Source: an uncultured Dechloromonas sp.
Lineage (GTDB): Bacteria > Pseudomonadota > Gammaproteobacteria > Burkholderiales > Rhodocyclaceae
DNA: 64,000 bases
NCBI RefSeq assembly: GCF_945957265.1
Contig: NZ_CAMFKO010000006.1
Span: 62,001 to 126,000 of the forward strand
Reading direction: 5' to 3'
In this document: positions 26,623-36,537 of the stretch, in pieces
How the letters are laid out: the number at the start of each line of letters is the position of its first letter
How positions within the stretch are numbered: position 1 is the first letter of the stretch
The notes under the pieces: generated by a model
What the model was told of the DNA's origin: nothing
Seen by the model: the letters and a program-made list of their open reading frames with translations, nothing else
The model's database searches: none
Translations under genes and position numbers: made by a program

Positions 26623-29223
26623 ATGAAAACCGACACGCCCCAAACCATCTATCTCAAGGATTACACCCCGCCCGCTTTCCGGGTCGACCAGGTCGATCTC
26701 GATTTCGTCATCGAAGCCGGCCACACCACCGTCACCGCGACGCTGGCCATGCGCCGCAATGACGAGCGCCCCGGCCAGCCGCTGGTGCTCGACGGCGCGG
26801 AACTCGAAACCCTGGCCGTGACGGTCGACGGCAATCCCTGGCCGACAGCGGAAACGCCGACGACGCTGACCCTGGCCGACCTGCCGGACAGCTTTACCCT
26901 GCGCACCGTAGTGCGCATCCAGCCCGACCTGAACACCTGCCTGTCCGGCTTCTACCGCTCCAAGGACGGCTATTTCACCCAGTGCGAGGCACAGGGCTTC
27001 CGCCGCATCACCTGGTTCCTCGACCGTCCGGACGTCATGGCGACCTACACGGTGACCCTGCATGCCGACAAGGCCGCTTTCCCGGTCCTGCTCGCCAACG
27101 GCAACCCGGTCGCCGCCGGCGACGAAGCCGACGGCCGCCACTGGGCGACCTGGGAAGACCCGTTCAAGAAGCCGGCCTACCTGTTCGCCGTCGTCGCCGG
27201 CAAGCTCGACGTGCTGCGCGACCGCTTCCGCACCGCCTCCGGCCGCGACGTGCAGCTCGCCATCTACGTCGAGCCGGGCAAGCTCGACCAGTGCCCGCAC
27301 GCCATGGATGCCTTGAAAAAATCCATGCGCTGGGACGAGGAACGCTTCGGCCTGGAATGCGACCTCGACCACTACATGATCGTCGCCGTCGGCGACTTCA
27401 ACATGGGCGCCATGGAGAACAAGGGCCTCAACATCTTCAACACCAAGTACGTGCTGGCCCGCCCCGATGTCGCCACCGACGTCGATTTCGAGAACATCGA
27501 CCGCGTCGTCGCCCACGAGTATTTCCACAACTGGACCGGCAACCGCGTGACCTGCCGCGACTGGTTCCAGCTGTCGCTGAAGGAAGGCCTGACCGTCTTC
27601 CGCGACCAGGAATTCGGCGCCGATCTGCACAATCGCCAGACCGCCCGCATCCGCGAGGTGCGCGGCCTGCGCGCCGCGCAGTTCCCGGAGGATGCCGGCC
27701 CGATGGCGCATCCGATCCGCCCGGCCAGCTTCGTCGAGATCAACAATTTCTACACCGCCACCGTCTATGAAAAGGGCGCCGAGGTCATCCGCATGATCCA
27801 GACCCTGATCGGTCGCGACGCGTTCCGCGCCGGCATGGACGAATACTTCCGCCGTCACGACGGCCAGGCGGTGACCTGCGAGGATTTCGTCGCCGCCATG
27901 GCCGCCGCCTCCGGCTTCGACTTCGCGCAATTCATGCGCTGGTACAACCAGCCGGGCACGCCGCATGTCGCCGTGGATGGCCATTACGATGCCGAGTCGC
28001 AAACCTACACGCTGACCTGCACGCAATCCAACCGCCGCGCCGCGGACGACGCCCCCACCCTGATCCCGATCCGCATCGCGCTGTTCGCCGCGGACGGCAC
28101 GCTGCTGCCGGGTAGCGAGCGCCTGCTGCAACTGACCGCCGCCAGCCAGTCCTTCGTCTTCGACGATATCGCCGGCGCACCGGTGCCCTCGCTGCTGCGC
28201 GACTTCTCGGCGCCGGTCTATCTCGATTTCGACTACGCGCCGGAACAGCTGGCCCTGCTTCTCGCTCACGAGCCCGATCCGTTCAATGCCTGGGAGGCCG
28301 GCCAACGGCTCGCCACGACGCTGATCCTCGACGCCACGCAAGCCATCGCCGACGGGCGCCCGCCGGTCTGGCCGGAAACCTTCGCCGCCGCCTGCCGCCG
28401 CCTGCTGCAGACGCAGGCCCGACGCGGCGCCGCCTTCGTCGCCGAAGCCCTGACCCTGCCCGGCGAAGGCACGCTCGCCGAACTGCTCGACCCGGTCGAT
28501 CCGGACGCCCTGCACGCCGCCCGCAATGCGCTGCGCCGCCACCTGGCCGAGGAGCTCGAAGGCGAGTTTTCCGGCCTCTACGCGGCGCTCGCCGTGACCG
28601 AGCCGTATGCCCCGAGCAGCGAACAGGCCGGCCGCCGCGCCCTGCGCAACGTCTGCCTCGGCTACCTGCTCGAACTCGACACCGATGCCGCGCGCCAGAT
28701 GGCGCTGCAGCAGTTCAGCACGGCCGACAACATGACCGACCAGTTCGCCGCGCTGGCGGCGCTGGCCAACGTCACCGCCGCCACCTGCCCGCAGCGCGAC
28801 CAGGCGCTGGCCGATTTCTACCGGCGCTGGCAGGACGAGGCGCTGGTCGTCGACAAGTGGCTGGCCGTGCAGTCGACCAGCCGCCGTCCGGACACGCTGG
28901 CCACGGTCAAGGCGCTGACCGCCCACCCGGCGTTCGACGCCACCAACCCGAACAAGATCTACGCCCTGATCCGCAACTTCGGCGCCAACCTCGTCCGCTT
29001 CAACGCCGCCGACGGCAGCGGCTACGCCTTCATCGCCGAGCGCATCCTCGACCTGCACGACAAGAACCCGCAGGTCGCCTCGCGCCTCGCCCGCTGCTTC
29101 GACCGCTGGAAGAAGTTCGACAGCGGCCGGCAGCAGCATGCCCGCCAGGCCCTGGAGCGCCTCCGCGACCACCCCGGTCTCAGCCGCGACGTGCTGGAGG
29201 TGGTCTGCCGGGCGATGGATTGA
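26623..29223 (+). CDS. pepN: Aminopeptidase N
   Basis: An 866-residue M1-family zinc aminopeptidase. The substrate-recognition motif GAMENKG (about residue 262) and the zinc motif HEYFHNWTGNR with the distal glutamate of KEGLTVFRDQEF are intact. The C-terminal ARM-like helical domain ends in a family-typical VVCRAMD. Length and domain order match E. coli PepN. It acts in the cytoplasm on peptides from proteolysis. It is apparently monocistronic. Confidence 0.97.
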   Translation: MKTDTPQTIYLKDYTPPAFRVDQVDLDFVIEAGHTTVTATLAMRRNDERPGQPLVLDGAELETLAVTVDGNPWPTAETPTTLTLADLPDSFTLRTVVRIQPDLNTCLSGFYRSKDGYFTQCEAQGFRRITWFLDRPDVMATYTVTLHADKAAFPVLLANGNPVAAGDEADGRHWATWEDPFKKPAYLFAVVAGKLDVLRDRFRTASGRDVQLAIYVEPGKLDQCPHAMDALKKSMRWDEERFGLECDLDHYMIVAVGDFNMGAMENKGLNIFNTKYVLARPDVATDVDFENIDRVVAHEYFHNWTGNRVTCRDWFQLSLKEGLTVFRDQEFGADLHNRQTARIREVRGLRAAQFPEDAGPMAHPIRPASFVEINNFYTATVYEKGAEVIRMIQTLIGRDAFRAGMDEYFRRHDGQAVTCEDFVAAMAAASGFDFAQFMRWYNQPGTPHVAVDGHYDAESQTYTLTCTQSNRRAADDAPTLIPIRIALFAADGTLLPGSERLLQLTAASQSFVFDDIAGAPVPSLLRDFSAPVYLDFDYAPEQLALLLAHEPDPFNAWEAGQRLATTLILDATQAIADGRPPVWPETFAAACRRLLQTQARRGAAFVAEALTLPGEGTLAELLDPVDPDALHAARNALRRHLAEELEGEFSGLYAALAVTEPYAPSSEQAGRRALRNVCLGYLLELDTDAARQMALQQFSTADNMTDQFAALAALANVTAATCPQRDQALADFYRRWQDEALVVDKWLAVQSTSRRPDTLATVKALTAHPAFDATNPNKIYALIRNFGANLVRFNAADGSGYAFIAERILDLHDKNPQVASRLARCFDRWKKFDSGRQQHARQALERLRDHPGLSRDVLEVVCRAMD

Positions 29224-29447
29224 GTCCGCGCCGACGGGCAAGCGTGAGAGATGGCCGAGCCGGACCCGCCCGTGCCGGCCTCTCCCCTTCCCGCCGCCAG
29301 GCCAGGCGGCACCGCCCTTGGAAAACCGCCCGAAAAATTCCGCAAAAACAAAATATTCTGCAATACTAACAATCGCCACGCAGCCGGTGGCAAGAAGCGG
29401 CCATCGTCACTGCGGCCTCCCTGGCCAACCCCTGGAGAGACGACTCC

Positions 29448-30560
29448 ATGCCTGGATTTCGTATTGCGCACCTTGCGGGAAACCTGCTGCTGTCCGGACT
29501 GCTGGTCTGGCTTGGCGGTGGCGCGTGGCCGTTCTGGCTCGTCGCGGGCGCGCTCCTGGCCCAAGGCGCCTGGCTGATCTTCGGCCTTGCTCCGCCCCCC
29601 GGCGGCGCCCACCCCGGTACCTCCGACACCGTAAATCCGGCATTTTCGTCAAAACTGGAAAACCTTCTGGGGGAACTGCTCCCCCTGTGGAATCGCCACA
29701 TCGAACTGGCAAAAAGCCAGACCGGCAAGGCCGCCGACGGGCTGAGCGAACAATTCGCCAGGATGAAGCACGAGCTGGAGGCCGGCATCGCACTGCCCGG
29801 CATCGACGGCGACAGCGTCATCGGCCTGATCCGCGAAGCGGAATGCGAGCTGCCGAAAGCATTCGCCGCGCTCGAGGAAAGCCAGAACCGGCGGGCCGGC
29901 CTGCTCGCCGAACTGCATGCGATGACCGGGCTGGTCGGCGACCTTTCCAGCATGGCCGGGGATGTGCGGGAGCTCGCCAAACAGACCGACCTGCTGGCCC
30001 TCAACGCCGCCATCGAGGCTGCCCGCGCCGGCGAGTCGGGGCGAGGCTTCGCCATCGTCGCCGACGAGATTGGCAAACTATCGACGGCATCGGGCGACAC
30101 GGGAAAACGCATAACCGAGCAGGTAAGTTCGGTGACGCGGACGATCCACCATGTCATCCAGGCGGCCACCGCGAGCAGCGGCGATGCCAGCCGATTGCTC
30201 GGCGACGCCGAGAAGGTGGTCCGCGACCTCCTGCAGCGCCTGGACGGCAATGCCCGCGAACAGGAAGCGCGCCTCGACAGGATGCGCGGCATCCATGCCG
30301 CCGTCGATGCCACGCTGAACCAGATACTCGTCGAACTGCAGTTCCAGGATCGCGTCGCGCAAATCCTCGGCCACGTCCAGGCGGATGCCGAGCGACTCCG
30401 CCACGCGCTGGACCAGGGCCGGCCGCTGGACGGGGAAGCCTGGCTGCGCGACCTGAAAAAAACCTACAGCACCGACGAACAGCACGCGGTACACGGCAGG
30501 CGGCCGCCCGCCCACGCCGCGCCGGGCAAAATGCAGACTAGCGAGATCACCTTTTTCTAG
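29448..30560 (+). CDS. Short methyl-accepting chemotaxis protein without a sensor domain
   Basis: A 370-residue protein with two adjacent hydrophobic helices (about residues 7-45) and no periplasmic ligand domain. The coiled-coil signalling region carries the conserved hairpin tip [21 protein letters not shown] (near residue 185). A C-terminal segment, [16 protein letters not shown], recurs in chemoreceptors of this type, and the protein ends in EITFF. It heads the chemotaxis operon. It probably senses an internal or membrane state, or serves as a signalling hub; the input is unknown. Confidence 0.82.
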   Translation: MPGFRIAHLAGNLLLSGLLVWLGGGAWPFWLVAGALLAQGAWLIFGLAPPPGGAHPGTSDTVNPAFSSKLENLLGELLPLWNRHIELAKSQTGKAADGLSEQFARMKHELEAGIALPGIDGDSVIGLIREAECELPKAFAALEESQNRRAGLLAELHAMTGLVGDLSSMAGDVRELAKQTDLLALNAAIEAARAGESGRGFAIVADEIGKLSTASGDTGKRITEQVSSVTRTIHHVIQAATASSGDASRLLGDAEKVVRDLLQRLDGNAREQEARLDRMRGIHAAVDATLNQILVELQFQDRVAQILGHVQADAERLRHALDQGRPLDGEAWLRDLKKTYSTDEQHAVHGRRPPAHAAPGKMQTSEITFF

Positions 30561-30574
30561 GAAAGGAAAACCGC

Positions 30575-30943
30575 GTGGACAAAACCATCCTGGTCGTGGA
30601 CGACTCGTCGAGCTTCCGCAACGTCGTGTCCATCGCGCTCAAGGACGCCGGCTACCAGGTCGTTCAGGCCGGCGACGGCAGGGATGCGCTCGGCCGGCTC
30701 GACGGCCGGAAAATCAGCCTGATCATCACCGACCTCAACATGCCGGTGATGGACGGCCTGAGCTTCGTCAAGGCGGCCAGGCAGATCGCCGCCTACCGCT
30801 TCACGCCGATCATCATGCTGACCACCGAAGCGGGCGAAGACAAGAAAGCAGAAGGCAAGGCGGCCGGCGTGCGGGCCTGGGTGCTCAAGCCTTTCCAGCC
30901 GCCGGTGCTGCTCGACGCGGTCGCCAAGCTGATCCAGGCCTGA
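30575..30943 (+). CDS. cheY: CheY-like single-domain response regulator
   Basis: A 122-residue receiver domain with an acidic pocket (DD at residues 9-10), phospho-acceptor Asp53 in LIITDLNMPVMDG, the switch Thr in MLTT, and the conserved Lys in VLKPF. It should be phosphorylated by the CheA of this operon and act on the flagellar motor or another output. It uses a GTG start at 30575, 14 bases after the MCP gene with a gaaagga ribosome-binding site. The aromatic switch residue is replaced by Trp in VRAWVLKPF. Confidence 0.92.
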   Translation: MDKTILVVDDSSSFRNVVSIALKDAGYQVVQAGDGRDALGRLDGRKISLIITDLNMPVMDGLSFVKAARQIAAYRFTPIIMLTTEAGEDKKAEGKAAGVRAWVLKPFQPPVLLDAVAKLIQA

Positions 30944-30983
30944 GCCCGCTTGCCGCCGCGCCCATTCCCCCGGAGGACGAAAC

Positions 30984-31310
30984 ATGCTTGATGCAGAGAT
31001 CGAATCCCCGCTCCAGGTCGAAGGCCAGGAAGCCACCCTGAACCTCCAGGGGGACCTCACCGTCTTCACCGTCGACGCGCTGAAGGACGATGTTTTTCTG
31101 GCGCTCAACTGCCCGCGGATCCGCGTCTCGCTTGCCGCCGTGACCGACATCGACAGCTGCGGATTGCAGCTGCTGCTCCTGCTGGCCCGACAAGCGCAGC
31201 ACCTGGGGCGCGACTTCGCGCTGAGCCACCGGCATCCGGAAGCCGACGCCCTGCTCGCGCTGTACGGGCTCGACCTGCCGTCGCCGGCCGCCGGGGAAGG
31301 CGCGTCATGA
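30984..31310 (+). CDS. STAS-domain protein
   Basis: A 108-residue STAS (anti-sigma-factor-antagonist-like) protein. The TLNLQGDLTVFTVDAL strand-helix opening and the core RVSLAAVTDIDSCGLQLLLLLARQA (about residues 52-75) are typical; a serine is present in DSCG at the usual phosphorylatable position. STAS proteins of this kind occur in alternative chemotaxis-like operons, where their role is unclear. Its stop overlaps the cheA start by ATGA, so the two are translationally coupled. Confidence 0.85.
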   Translation: MLDAEIESPLQVEGQEATLNLQGDLTVFTVDALKDDVFLALNCPRIRVSLAAVTDIDSCGLQLLLLLARQAQHLGRDFALSHRHPEADALLALYGLDLPSPAAGEGAS

Positions 31311-32173
31311 ACAACGCATCCGCCCTGGCGCTTTTTTTCGAAGAGGCCTTCGAGCAGAGCCGCCTGCTCGAAAGCCTGCTGCTGTCGCTCGACGAACAGC
31401 CGGAAAGCAATGCCGAAGACCTCGGCGCCATGTTTCGCAGCGCCCACACCATCAAGGGTTCCGCCGGGCTGTTCGGGCTCGACGGCCTGATCGCCTTCAC
31501 CCACGTGATGGAAAACGTGCTCGATCGCCTGCGCAACGGCAAGCTCGCCATCGACAAGCCGCTGCTCGGACTCCTCCTCGCCGGCAACGACCATCTGCGG
31601 CAAATGCTGGCCCACTACCGGCGCGAACCGGCCACGCCCTTCCCGGAAGACGTCGAGCACCGGCAGCTGCTGGCTGCGCTGGAGGAGCACGCGCAATTCG
31701 CGCAGCCGAACGCATCGGCGCCACCGCCGGCGGCACCGGAAAGCGCCGGGAGCGATATCTGGCACCTCTTCCTGCGTTATCACCCGGACATTTTCCGGCA
31801 CGGATTCGACCCCGCATCCTTCCTTCGCTATCTCGGCAAGCTCGGCAGCATCGTCCATATCCACACGCATCTCGCGATGCCCGACACGCTGCTCGCACTC
31901 GACCCCACCACCTGCCTCCTGGGCAACGAACTGGCCTTCCGCAGCCAGGCCAATGCGGCCGAGATTGCCGCCGCCTTCGAGTTCATCCGGGACGACAGCG
32001 CGATCGACATCCTGCCGCCCGCCAGCGACTATGACGCGTTCGCCGAACTGGCCGCCCGCTACGGCGGCGCCGCGGAAACCCACCTGGCGCGCTGGAAAGA
32101 CGCCGGCTACCTGCCCGCCGCCACCCCGACAGCGCCCCCCCTTCCGGCGCCGGCGCCGAGCGTCGAGGCGTAA
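31307..32173 (+). CDS. cheA: CheA N-terminal half (Hpt and P2-like domains), ended by an in-frame TAA
   Basis: This 288-codon frame encodes the histidine-phosphotransfer domain with phosphorylatable His47 in MFRSAHTIKGSAG. A second domain starting at SDIWHLFLRYHPDIF (about residues 145-265) resembles the P2-like region of environmental CheA proteins. It then enters a Pro/Ala linker and stops at TAA (32171-32173). The same reading frame continues immediately after the stop into the dimerisation, ATPase and CheW-binding domains. This is a single nonsense codon, not a frameshift. It could be a mutation, a sequencing error, or a genuinely split kinase. Confidence 0.85.
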   Translation: MNNASALALFFEEAFEQSRLLESLLLSLDEQPESNAEDLGAMFRSAHTIKGSAGLFGLDGLIAFTHVMENVLDRLRNGKLAIDKPLLGLLLAGNDHLRQMLAHYRREPATPFPEDVEHRQLLAALEEHAQFAQPNASAPPPAAPESAGSDIWHLFLRYHPDIFRHGFDPASFLRYLGKLGSIVHIHTHLAMPDTLLALDPTTCLLGNELAFRSQANAAEIAAAFEFIRDDSAIDILPPASDYDAFAELAARYGGAAETHLARWKDAGYLPAATPTAPPLPAPAPSVEA

Positions 32174-32269
32174 ACGGCGCCGCATGAAAAACGGCGCAAC
32201 GCCGACCGCCTCGACGGCAACCGCTTCATCCGCATCGAAGCCGCCAAGCTCGACGCCCTGATCAACCGG

Positions 32270-33439
32270 GTGGGCGAACTGGTCATTTCGGCCGCCAGCT
32301 CGCGCCTGCACGCCAAGCAAACCGCCGACAGCGACATGATCCAGGCCGTCGAAGTGCTCAGCCAGCTGGTCGAAGGCATCCGCGACGATGCGCTGAACCT
32401 GCGCATGGTCCCGATCAGCGAGATATTCAACCGCTTTCCGCGCATGGTGCACGACGTCTCCGCCCGCCTCGGCAAGGAGATCGAACTCGATCTCGTCGGC
32501 GCCGACACCGAGATCGACAAGTCGATGATCGAAAAGCTGACCGATCCGCTGATGCACATCGTCCGCAACGCCATCGACCACGGCATCGAGGATGCCGCCA
32601 GCCGCCTGGCGCAGGGCAAGCCGGCGCGCGGCCTGCTCCGGCTCAAGGCCTATCACGACACCGGCGCCATCGTCGTCGACATCAGCGACGACGGGCGCGG
32701 CCTGAACAAGGCGGCGATCCTGGCCAAGGCGCTGGAACGCGGCCTGCTGCCGGACGGGCGGCAACTGAGCGACCAGGAAATCTACAAACTGATCTTCCTG
32801 CCCGGCTTCTCCACCGCCGAACAGGTCAGCGACCTTTCCGGGCGCGGCGTCGGCATGGATGTCGTCCGCCGCAACATCGATGCCCTGCGCGGTGAAATCG
32901 AGATCCTGAGCAGCGCCGGCCAGGGCAGCACGCTGCGCATCCGCCTGCCGCTGACCCTGGCCATCATCGACGGGTTCCACGTCGAGGTCGGCGGCTCGTC
33001 GCTGGTCCTGCCGCTCGACATGATGGCCGAATGCATGGACATGCCCTGCGAACGGATTTCGCGCGAAACCCGGCAGATCTGGCTGCGCGACAGCTGGATT
33101 CCCTATGTCAGCCTGCGCGAGCTGTTCTCGCTGCCGCCTTGCGACGGCCCGGAATACGTCGTCGTCGCCCAGTTCGGGCAAACCACCGCCGGCATCATCG
33201 TCGACCGCCTGGTCGGCGACATCCAGGCCGTGATCAAGCCGCTGGGCACCCTGTTCCGCTCGCTGCACGGGATCAGCGGCTCGACCATCATGGGCAACGG
33301 CCGCCTCGCCCTGATTCTCGACATCCCGCAACTGATCCAGCTCGCCCTGAAGCGGGAACATCGCCTGGTCGAACAACGCCAGGCGGACCTGACCGAACAC
33401 GACATCGCCCCCGCCAACCCGGCCCCACGCTCCGCTTAA
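32270..33439 (+). CDS. cheA: CheA C-terminal half (dimerisation, ATPase and CheW-like domains)
   Basis: Continuation of cheA in the same frame. Coding similarity begins directly after the TAA at 32171 (around NRFIRIEAAKLDALINRVGE), but the first in-frame start codon is the GTG at 32270, which would cut away the first helix of the dimerisation domain. The ATP-binding motifs are intact: HIVRNAIDHGIED, DDGRGLN, and GRGVGMDVV with TLRIRLPLTLAI, followed by a full P5 CheW-like regulatory domain. No clear ribosome-binding site precedes 32270. Function requires readthrough, reinitiation or correction of the stop. Confidence 0.85.
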   Translation: MGELVISAASSRLHAKQTADSDMIQAVEVLSQLVEGIRDDALNLRMVPISEIFNRFPRMVHDVSARLGKEIELDLVGADTEIDKSMIEKLTDPLMHIVRNAIDHGIEDAASRLAQGKPARGLLRLKAYHDTGAIVVDISDDGRGLNKAAILAKALERGLLPDGRQLSDQEIYKLIFLPGFSTAEQVSDLSGRGVGMDVVRRNIDALRGEIEILSSAGQGSTLRIRLPLTLAIIDGFHVEVGGSSLVLPLDMMAECMDMPCERISRETRQIWLRDSWIPYVSLRELFSLPPCDGPEYVVVAQFGQTTAGIIVDRLVGDIQAVIKPLGTLFRSLHGISGSTIMGNGRLALILDIPQLIQLALKREHRLVEQRQADLTEHDIAPANPAPRSA

Positions 33440-33463
33440 CGCCCTATCCCACTGGAGGTCATC

Positions 33464-35128
33464 ATGATCATCGCCAGCAACATGAAAGTCGCCCACCGCC
33501 TGATGCTCGGGTTCGGCCTTGCCATTGCCGCCCTGGTCGGCCTCGGCGCGGCGGCGATCACGAGCATCGCCAAGCTGAGCGCCTCGCTGACGAACATCGT
33601 CGAAGTCAATGCGCCGGAAGCCATCATGGCCACCCGCATGCTCGATGCGGTGCAGGAAATGCGCGTCCAGTACCGCCAGGCCCTGCTCGACCGCGAGGTG
33701 GGGGCCAAGCGCGCCAGCGCGGTGGAAAAACTGAAGGCCGCCGAAGCGGTCTACCTGAGATCGGAGAGCGAGCTGTTCAAGCTCTTCGACAAATACGCCC
33801 ACCTGATGACCGCCAACGAGCGCGAGCTGGTCTCCCAGATCACCCAGCAGCGGCCGATTGCCTTCGCGGCCACCGATCGCGTGCTGGCCCTCGACCAGGA
33901 AGGAAAGGCCGAGGAAGCCAAGCTCCATCTGGAAACCAGCGCCTCGCCCGCCAACGCCAGGCTCAATGTCCTCCTGCGCGACCTGGCCAAGGAGGAGAAC
34001 GACCTGAACAACCAGGCCTCGGCCGAACTGAAGGCCGAGGCCGCCTCGCTGCGGAGCACGCTGATCGCGGTGGCGGCGGGGTCGATCCTCCTGCTGGCGC
34101 TGATCGCCTGGGCCATCAGCCGCGCCATCCTCGACACGCTCGGCGGCGACCCCGGCGAGGTCAAGAACATCGTCGAGAAGGTCGCCCATGGCGACTTCAG
34201 CCTGTCCATCGCGCTGAAGCACGATGACCAGACGAGCCTGATGTACGCCTTTGCCAGCATGGTGCAACGGCTTTCCGGCGTGCTCAACGAAGTCCGCTTC
34301 ATGTCCTCCAACCTCAGCTCGGCCTCGGAGCAACTGGCCCTCACCGCCACCGCGCTGTCATCCAGCGCCGTGCAGCAGGCCGCCAGCGTCGAGCAGACCA
34401 GCGCCTCGGTCGAGGAGATGTCGGCCACCGTCGGCCAGAACACCGACAATGCCAAGATCGCCGACGGCATCGCCAGCAAGACCGCCGGCAACGCCACCGA
34501 AACCGGCCAGGCGGTCGACAACATGGTGCATGCGATGAAGGAAATCGCCAGCCGCATCACCGTCATCAACGACATCGCCAACAAGACCGACCTGCTGGCG
34601 ATCAACGCCGCCATCGAGGCTGCCCGCGCCGGCGAGCACGGCAAGGGCTTCGCCACCGTGGCGGTCGAGGTGCGCAAGCTGGCCGAGCGCTCGCAGGTCG
34701 CCGCCCGCGAGATCGGCGACCTGGCCAGCCGTTCGGTCGGCCTGGCCGAGAAGGCCGGCGGGCAACTCGGCGAAATGCTGCCGGGCATCCTGCAAACCGC
34801 CACGCTGGTCCAGGAAATCGCCGCCGGCTCGCGCGAACAGGCTACCGGCATCCGCCAGATCAACCAGGCCATGACGCAAATCAGCTCGACCATGCAGACC
34901 ACCTCGTCCTCCGCCGAGGAGTTGAGCGCCACGGCCGAGGAAGTCAGTTCGTCCGCCATGCAATTGCGCGACCTGATGGAGCAGTTCAAGCTCGCCGGCG
35001 CTGCGCAGCGCGACAGCGGCATCCATCGCTTCCCGGCGGGCGCCAGGCCCGGCGCCGCGCTGCGCCCCCTCGACACGGGCGGAGAGGGCGGCGATCTCGG
35101 CATCGCCAGCAAGTTCTCCCGCTTCTGA
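33464..35128 (+). CDS. Methyl-accepting chemotaxis protein with 4-helix-bundle sensor
   Basis: A 554-residue transmembrane chemoreceptor. The first membrane helix lies at about residues 14-34, a periplasmic four-helix-bundle sensor at about 35-190, the second helix at about 193-213, HAMP near 215-265, and then the signalling domain with [21 protein letters not shown] near residue 380. It ends in a Gly/Arg-rich tail and ASKFSRF rather than a CheR-docking pentapeptide. It lies 24 bases after cheA with a ggaggtc ribosome-binding site and is probably the dedicated receptor of this operon. Confidence 0.9.
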   Translation: MIIASNMKVAHRLMLGFGLAIAALVGLGAAAITSIAKLSASLTNIVEVNAPEAIMATRMLDAVQEMRVQYRQALLDREVGAKRASAVEKLKAAEAVYLRSESELFKLFDKYAHLMTANERELVSQITQQRPIAFAATDRVLALDQEGKAEEAKLHLETSASPANARLNVLLRDLAKEENDLNNQASAELKAEAASLRSTLIAVAAGSILLLALIAWAISRAILDTLGGDPGEVKNIVEKVAHGDFSLSIALKHDDQTSLMYAFASMVQRLSGVLNEVRFMSSNLSSASEQLALTATALSSSAVQQAASVEQTSASVEEMSATVGQNTDNAKIADGIASKTAGNATETGQAVDNMVHAMKEIASRITVINDIANKTDLLAINAAIEAARAGEHGKGFATVAVEVRKLAERSQVAAREIGDLASRSVGLAEKAGGQLGEMLPGILQTATLVQEIAAGSREQATGIRQINQAMTQISSTMQTTSSSAEELSATAEEVSSSAMQLRDLMEQFKLAGAAQRDSGIHRFPAGARPGAALRPLDTGGEGGDLGIASKFSRF

Positions 35129-35141
35129 AAGGAGCGCCGCC

Positions 35142-35693
35142 ATGAGCCTGCACGAACCTGTCCTGCAGCCCGCCGATGCCGGTGGCGAAGGTGTCGCGCA
35201 TTGCGTCACCTTCGTCCTCGGTGACGAAATGTTCGCCATCGGCATCCACCATATCCGCGAAATCATCGAATACGAAGAGATCACCAGCGTCCCGATGATG
35301 CCGGCCTTCGTCCGCGGCATCATCAACCTGCGCGGCGCGGTCGTCCCGGTCATCGATCTCGCCGCCCGCTTCGGCCGCCCGTTGAGCGAGATCAAGCCGG
35401 GAACCTGCATCGCCATTCTCAGCATCGAGGGCAACGACGAACTCTCTCTGCTCGGCATCCTGCTCGACGGCGTGCGCGAGGTGGTCGAAATCCCGCTCGC
35501 GGCGATCGAGCCGGCCCCCGCCTTCGGCACCCGCCTGCGCAGCGAGTTCATCCAGGGCATCACCACCGTCGCCGGTCGCTTCGTCATCCTGCTCAACGTC
35601 CAGAAGGCGCTGTCGGTCAGCGAATTGAGCGAGCTTGCCGACGAAGTGGCGAGCGCCCATTGCAGCGAATCGCTCGCCGGCGAAACCCCGTGA
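35142..35693 (+). CDS. cheW: CheW coupling protein
   Basis: A 183-residue CheW. The domain starts near residue 22 (VTFVLGDEMFAIGIHHIREI), with the conserved FVRGIINLRGAVVPVIDL block (about residues 57-74), and is followed by the second SH3-like lobe. It bridges the receptor and CheA. It is placed 13 bases after the MCP and before cheR, the usual order in compact chemotaxis operons. The C-terminal tail is about 20 residues longer than in minimal CheW proteins. Confidence 0.93.
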   Translation: MSLHEPVLQPADAGGEGVAHCVTFVLGDEMFAIGIHHIREIIEYEEITSVPMMPAFVRGIINLRGAVVPVIDLAARFGRPLSEIKPGTCIAILSIEGNDELSLLGILLDGVREVVEIPLAAIEPAPAFGTRLRSEFIQGITTVAGRFVILLNVQKALSVSELSELADEVASAHCSESLAGETP

Positions 35694-35715
35694 CCGTCAC
35701 CTCAAGCCAGCCGCC

Positions 35716-36537
35716 ATGCCCATCCCGCTGAGCCAAGCCGACTTTCTGCGCATACGCCGCTTCATGTACGAAGCCTCGGGCGTGGACCTGGCCCCCAGCA
35801 AGCAGGCGATGGTCGAGGCACGTCTCGCCAAACGGGTCAATCAGCTCGGCCTTCGAGGGTTTTCCGACTACTGGAAACTGGTCAGCGCGCCGGAATCGGA
35901 TGCAGAGCGGCAACGCGTCATCAACGCGCTATCGACCAACGAGACGTATTTTTTTCGCGAACCGGAGCACTTCAGCTGGCTGGCCGAATTCGCCCGCGCC
36001 AACCAGACGCCGGGACAGGCCTTCCGCGTCTGGTCGGCCGCCGCCTCGAGCGGCGAGGAAGCCTATTCGGCGGCCATCTCCCTGAGCGAGGCGCTGGGCG
36101 AGAAAGGCGCCTTCGAGATCCTGGCGACCGACATCAACACCGAGGTGCTGAAGGAGGCCCGAAACGCGATCTATCCGCGCGACGAGGTGCGCAATCTGCC
36201 GCCCAATGTCATGCAACGCCATTTTCTGTGGGGACGGGACGAGTATCGCGGCATGCTGATGGTTGCGCCCGAGCTCAGCCGGCGGGTACGCTTCCAGCAA
36301 CTCAACCTGAACCAGTGCGAACGCAGCGCCATCGGCCTTTTCGACGTCATCTTCCTGCGCAACGTCATGATCTATTTCAACCCCTCGACCAAGGAGCGCC
36401 TCCTGGCGCAGATCTGCGACAAACTGAAAGACCACGGCGTACTGGTCATCAGCCACGCGGAAACCATTACCGGCCTGAACTGCCCCCTGGTTCCGATCCG
36501 CCCATCGTTGTACCGCAAGAGAAACGACAATGAATAG
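35716..36537 (+). CDS. cheR: Chemoreceptor glutamate methyltransferase CheR
   Basis: A 273-residue SAM-dependent methyltransferase. The N-terminal helical CheR domain is followed by the catalytic domain with [29 protein letters not shown] (SAM loop, near residue 110), ILATDIN and [13 protein letters not shown]. It methylates receptor glutamates for adaptation. The ATG at 35716 gives the usual start; its 3' end overlaps cheB by 8 bases. No C-terminal TPR extension is present. Confidence 0.94.
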   Translation: MPIPLSQADFLRIRRFMYEASGVDLAPSKQAMVEARLAKRVNQLGLRGFSDYWKLVSAPESDAERQRVINALSTNETYFFREPEHFSWLAEFARANQTPGQAFRVWSAAASSGEEAYSAAISLSEALGEKGAFEILATDINTEVLKEARNAIYPRDEVRNLPPNVMQRHFLWGRDEYRGMLMVAPELSRRVRFQQLNLNQCERSAIGLFDVIFLRNVMIYFNPSTKERLLAQICDKLKDHGVLVISHAETITGLNCPLVPIRPSLYRKRNDNE

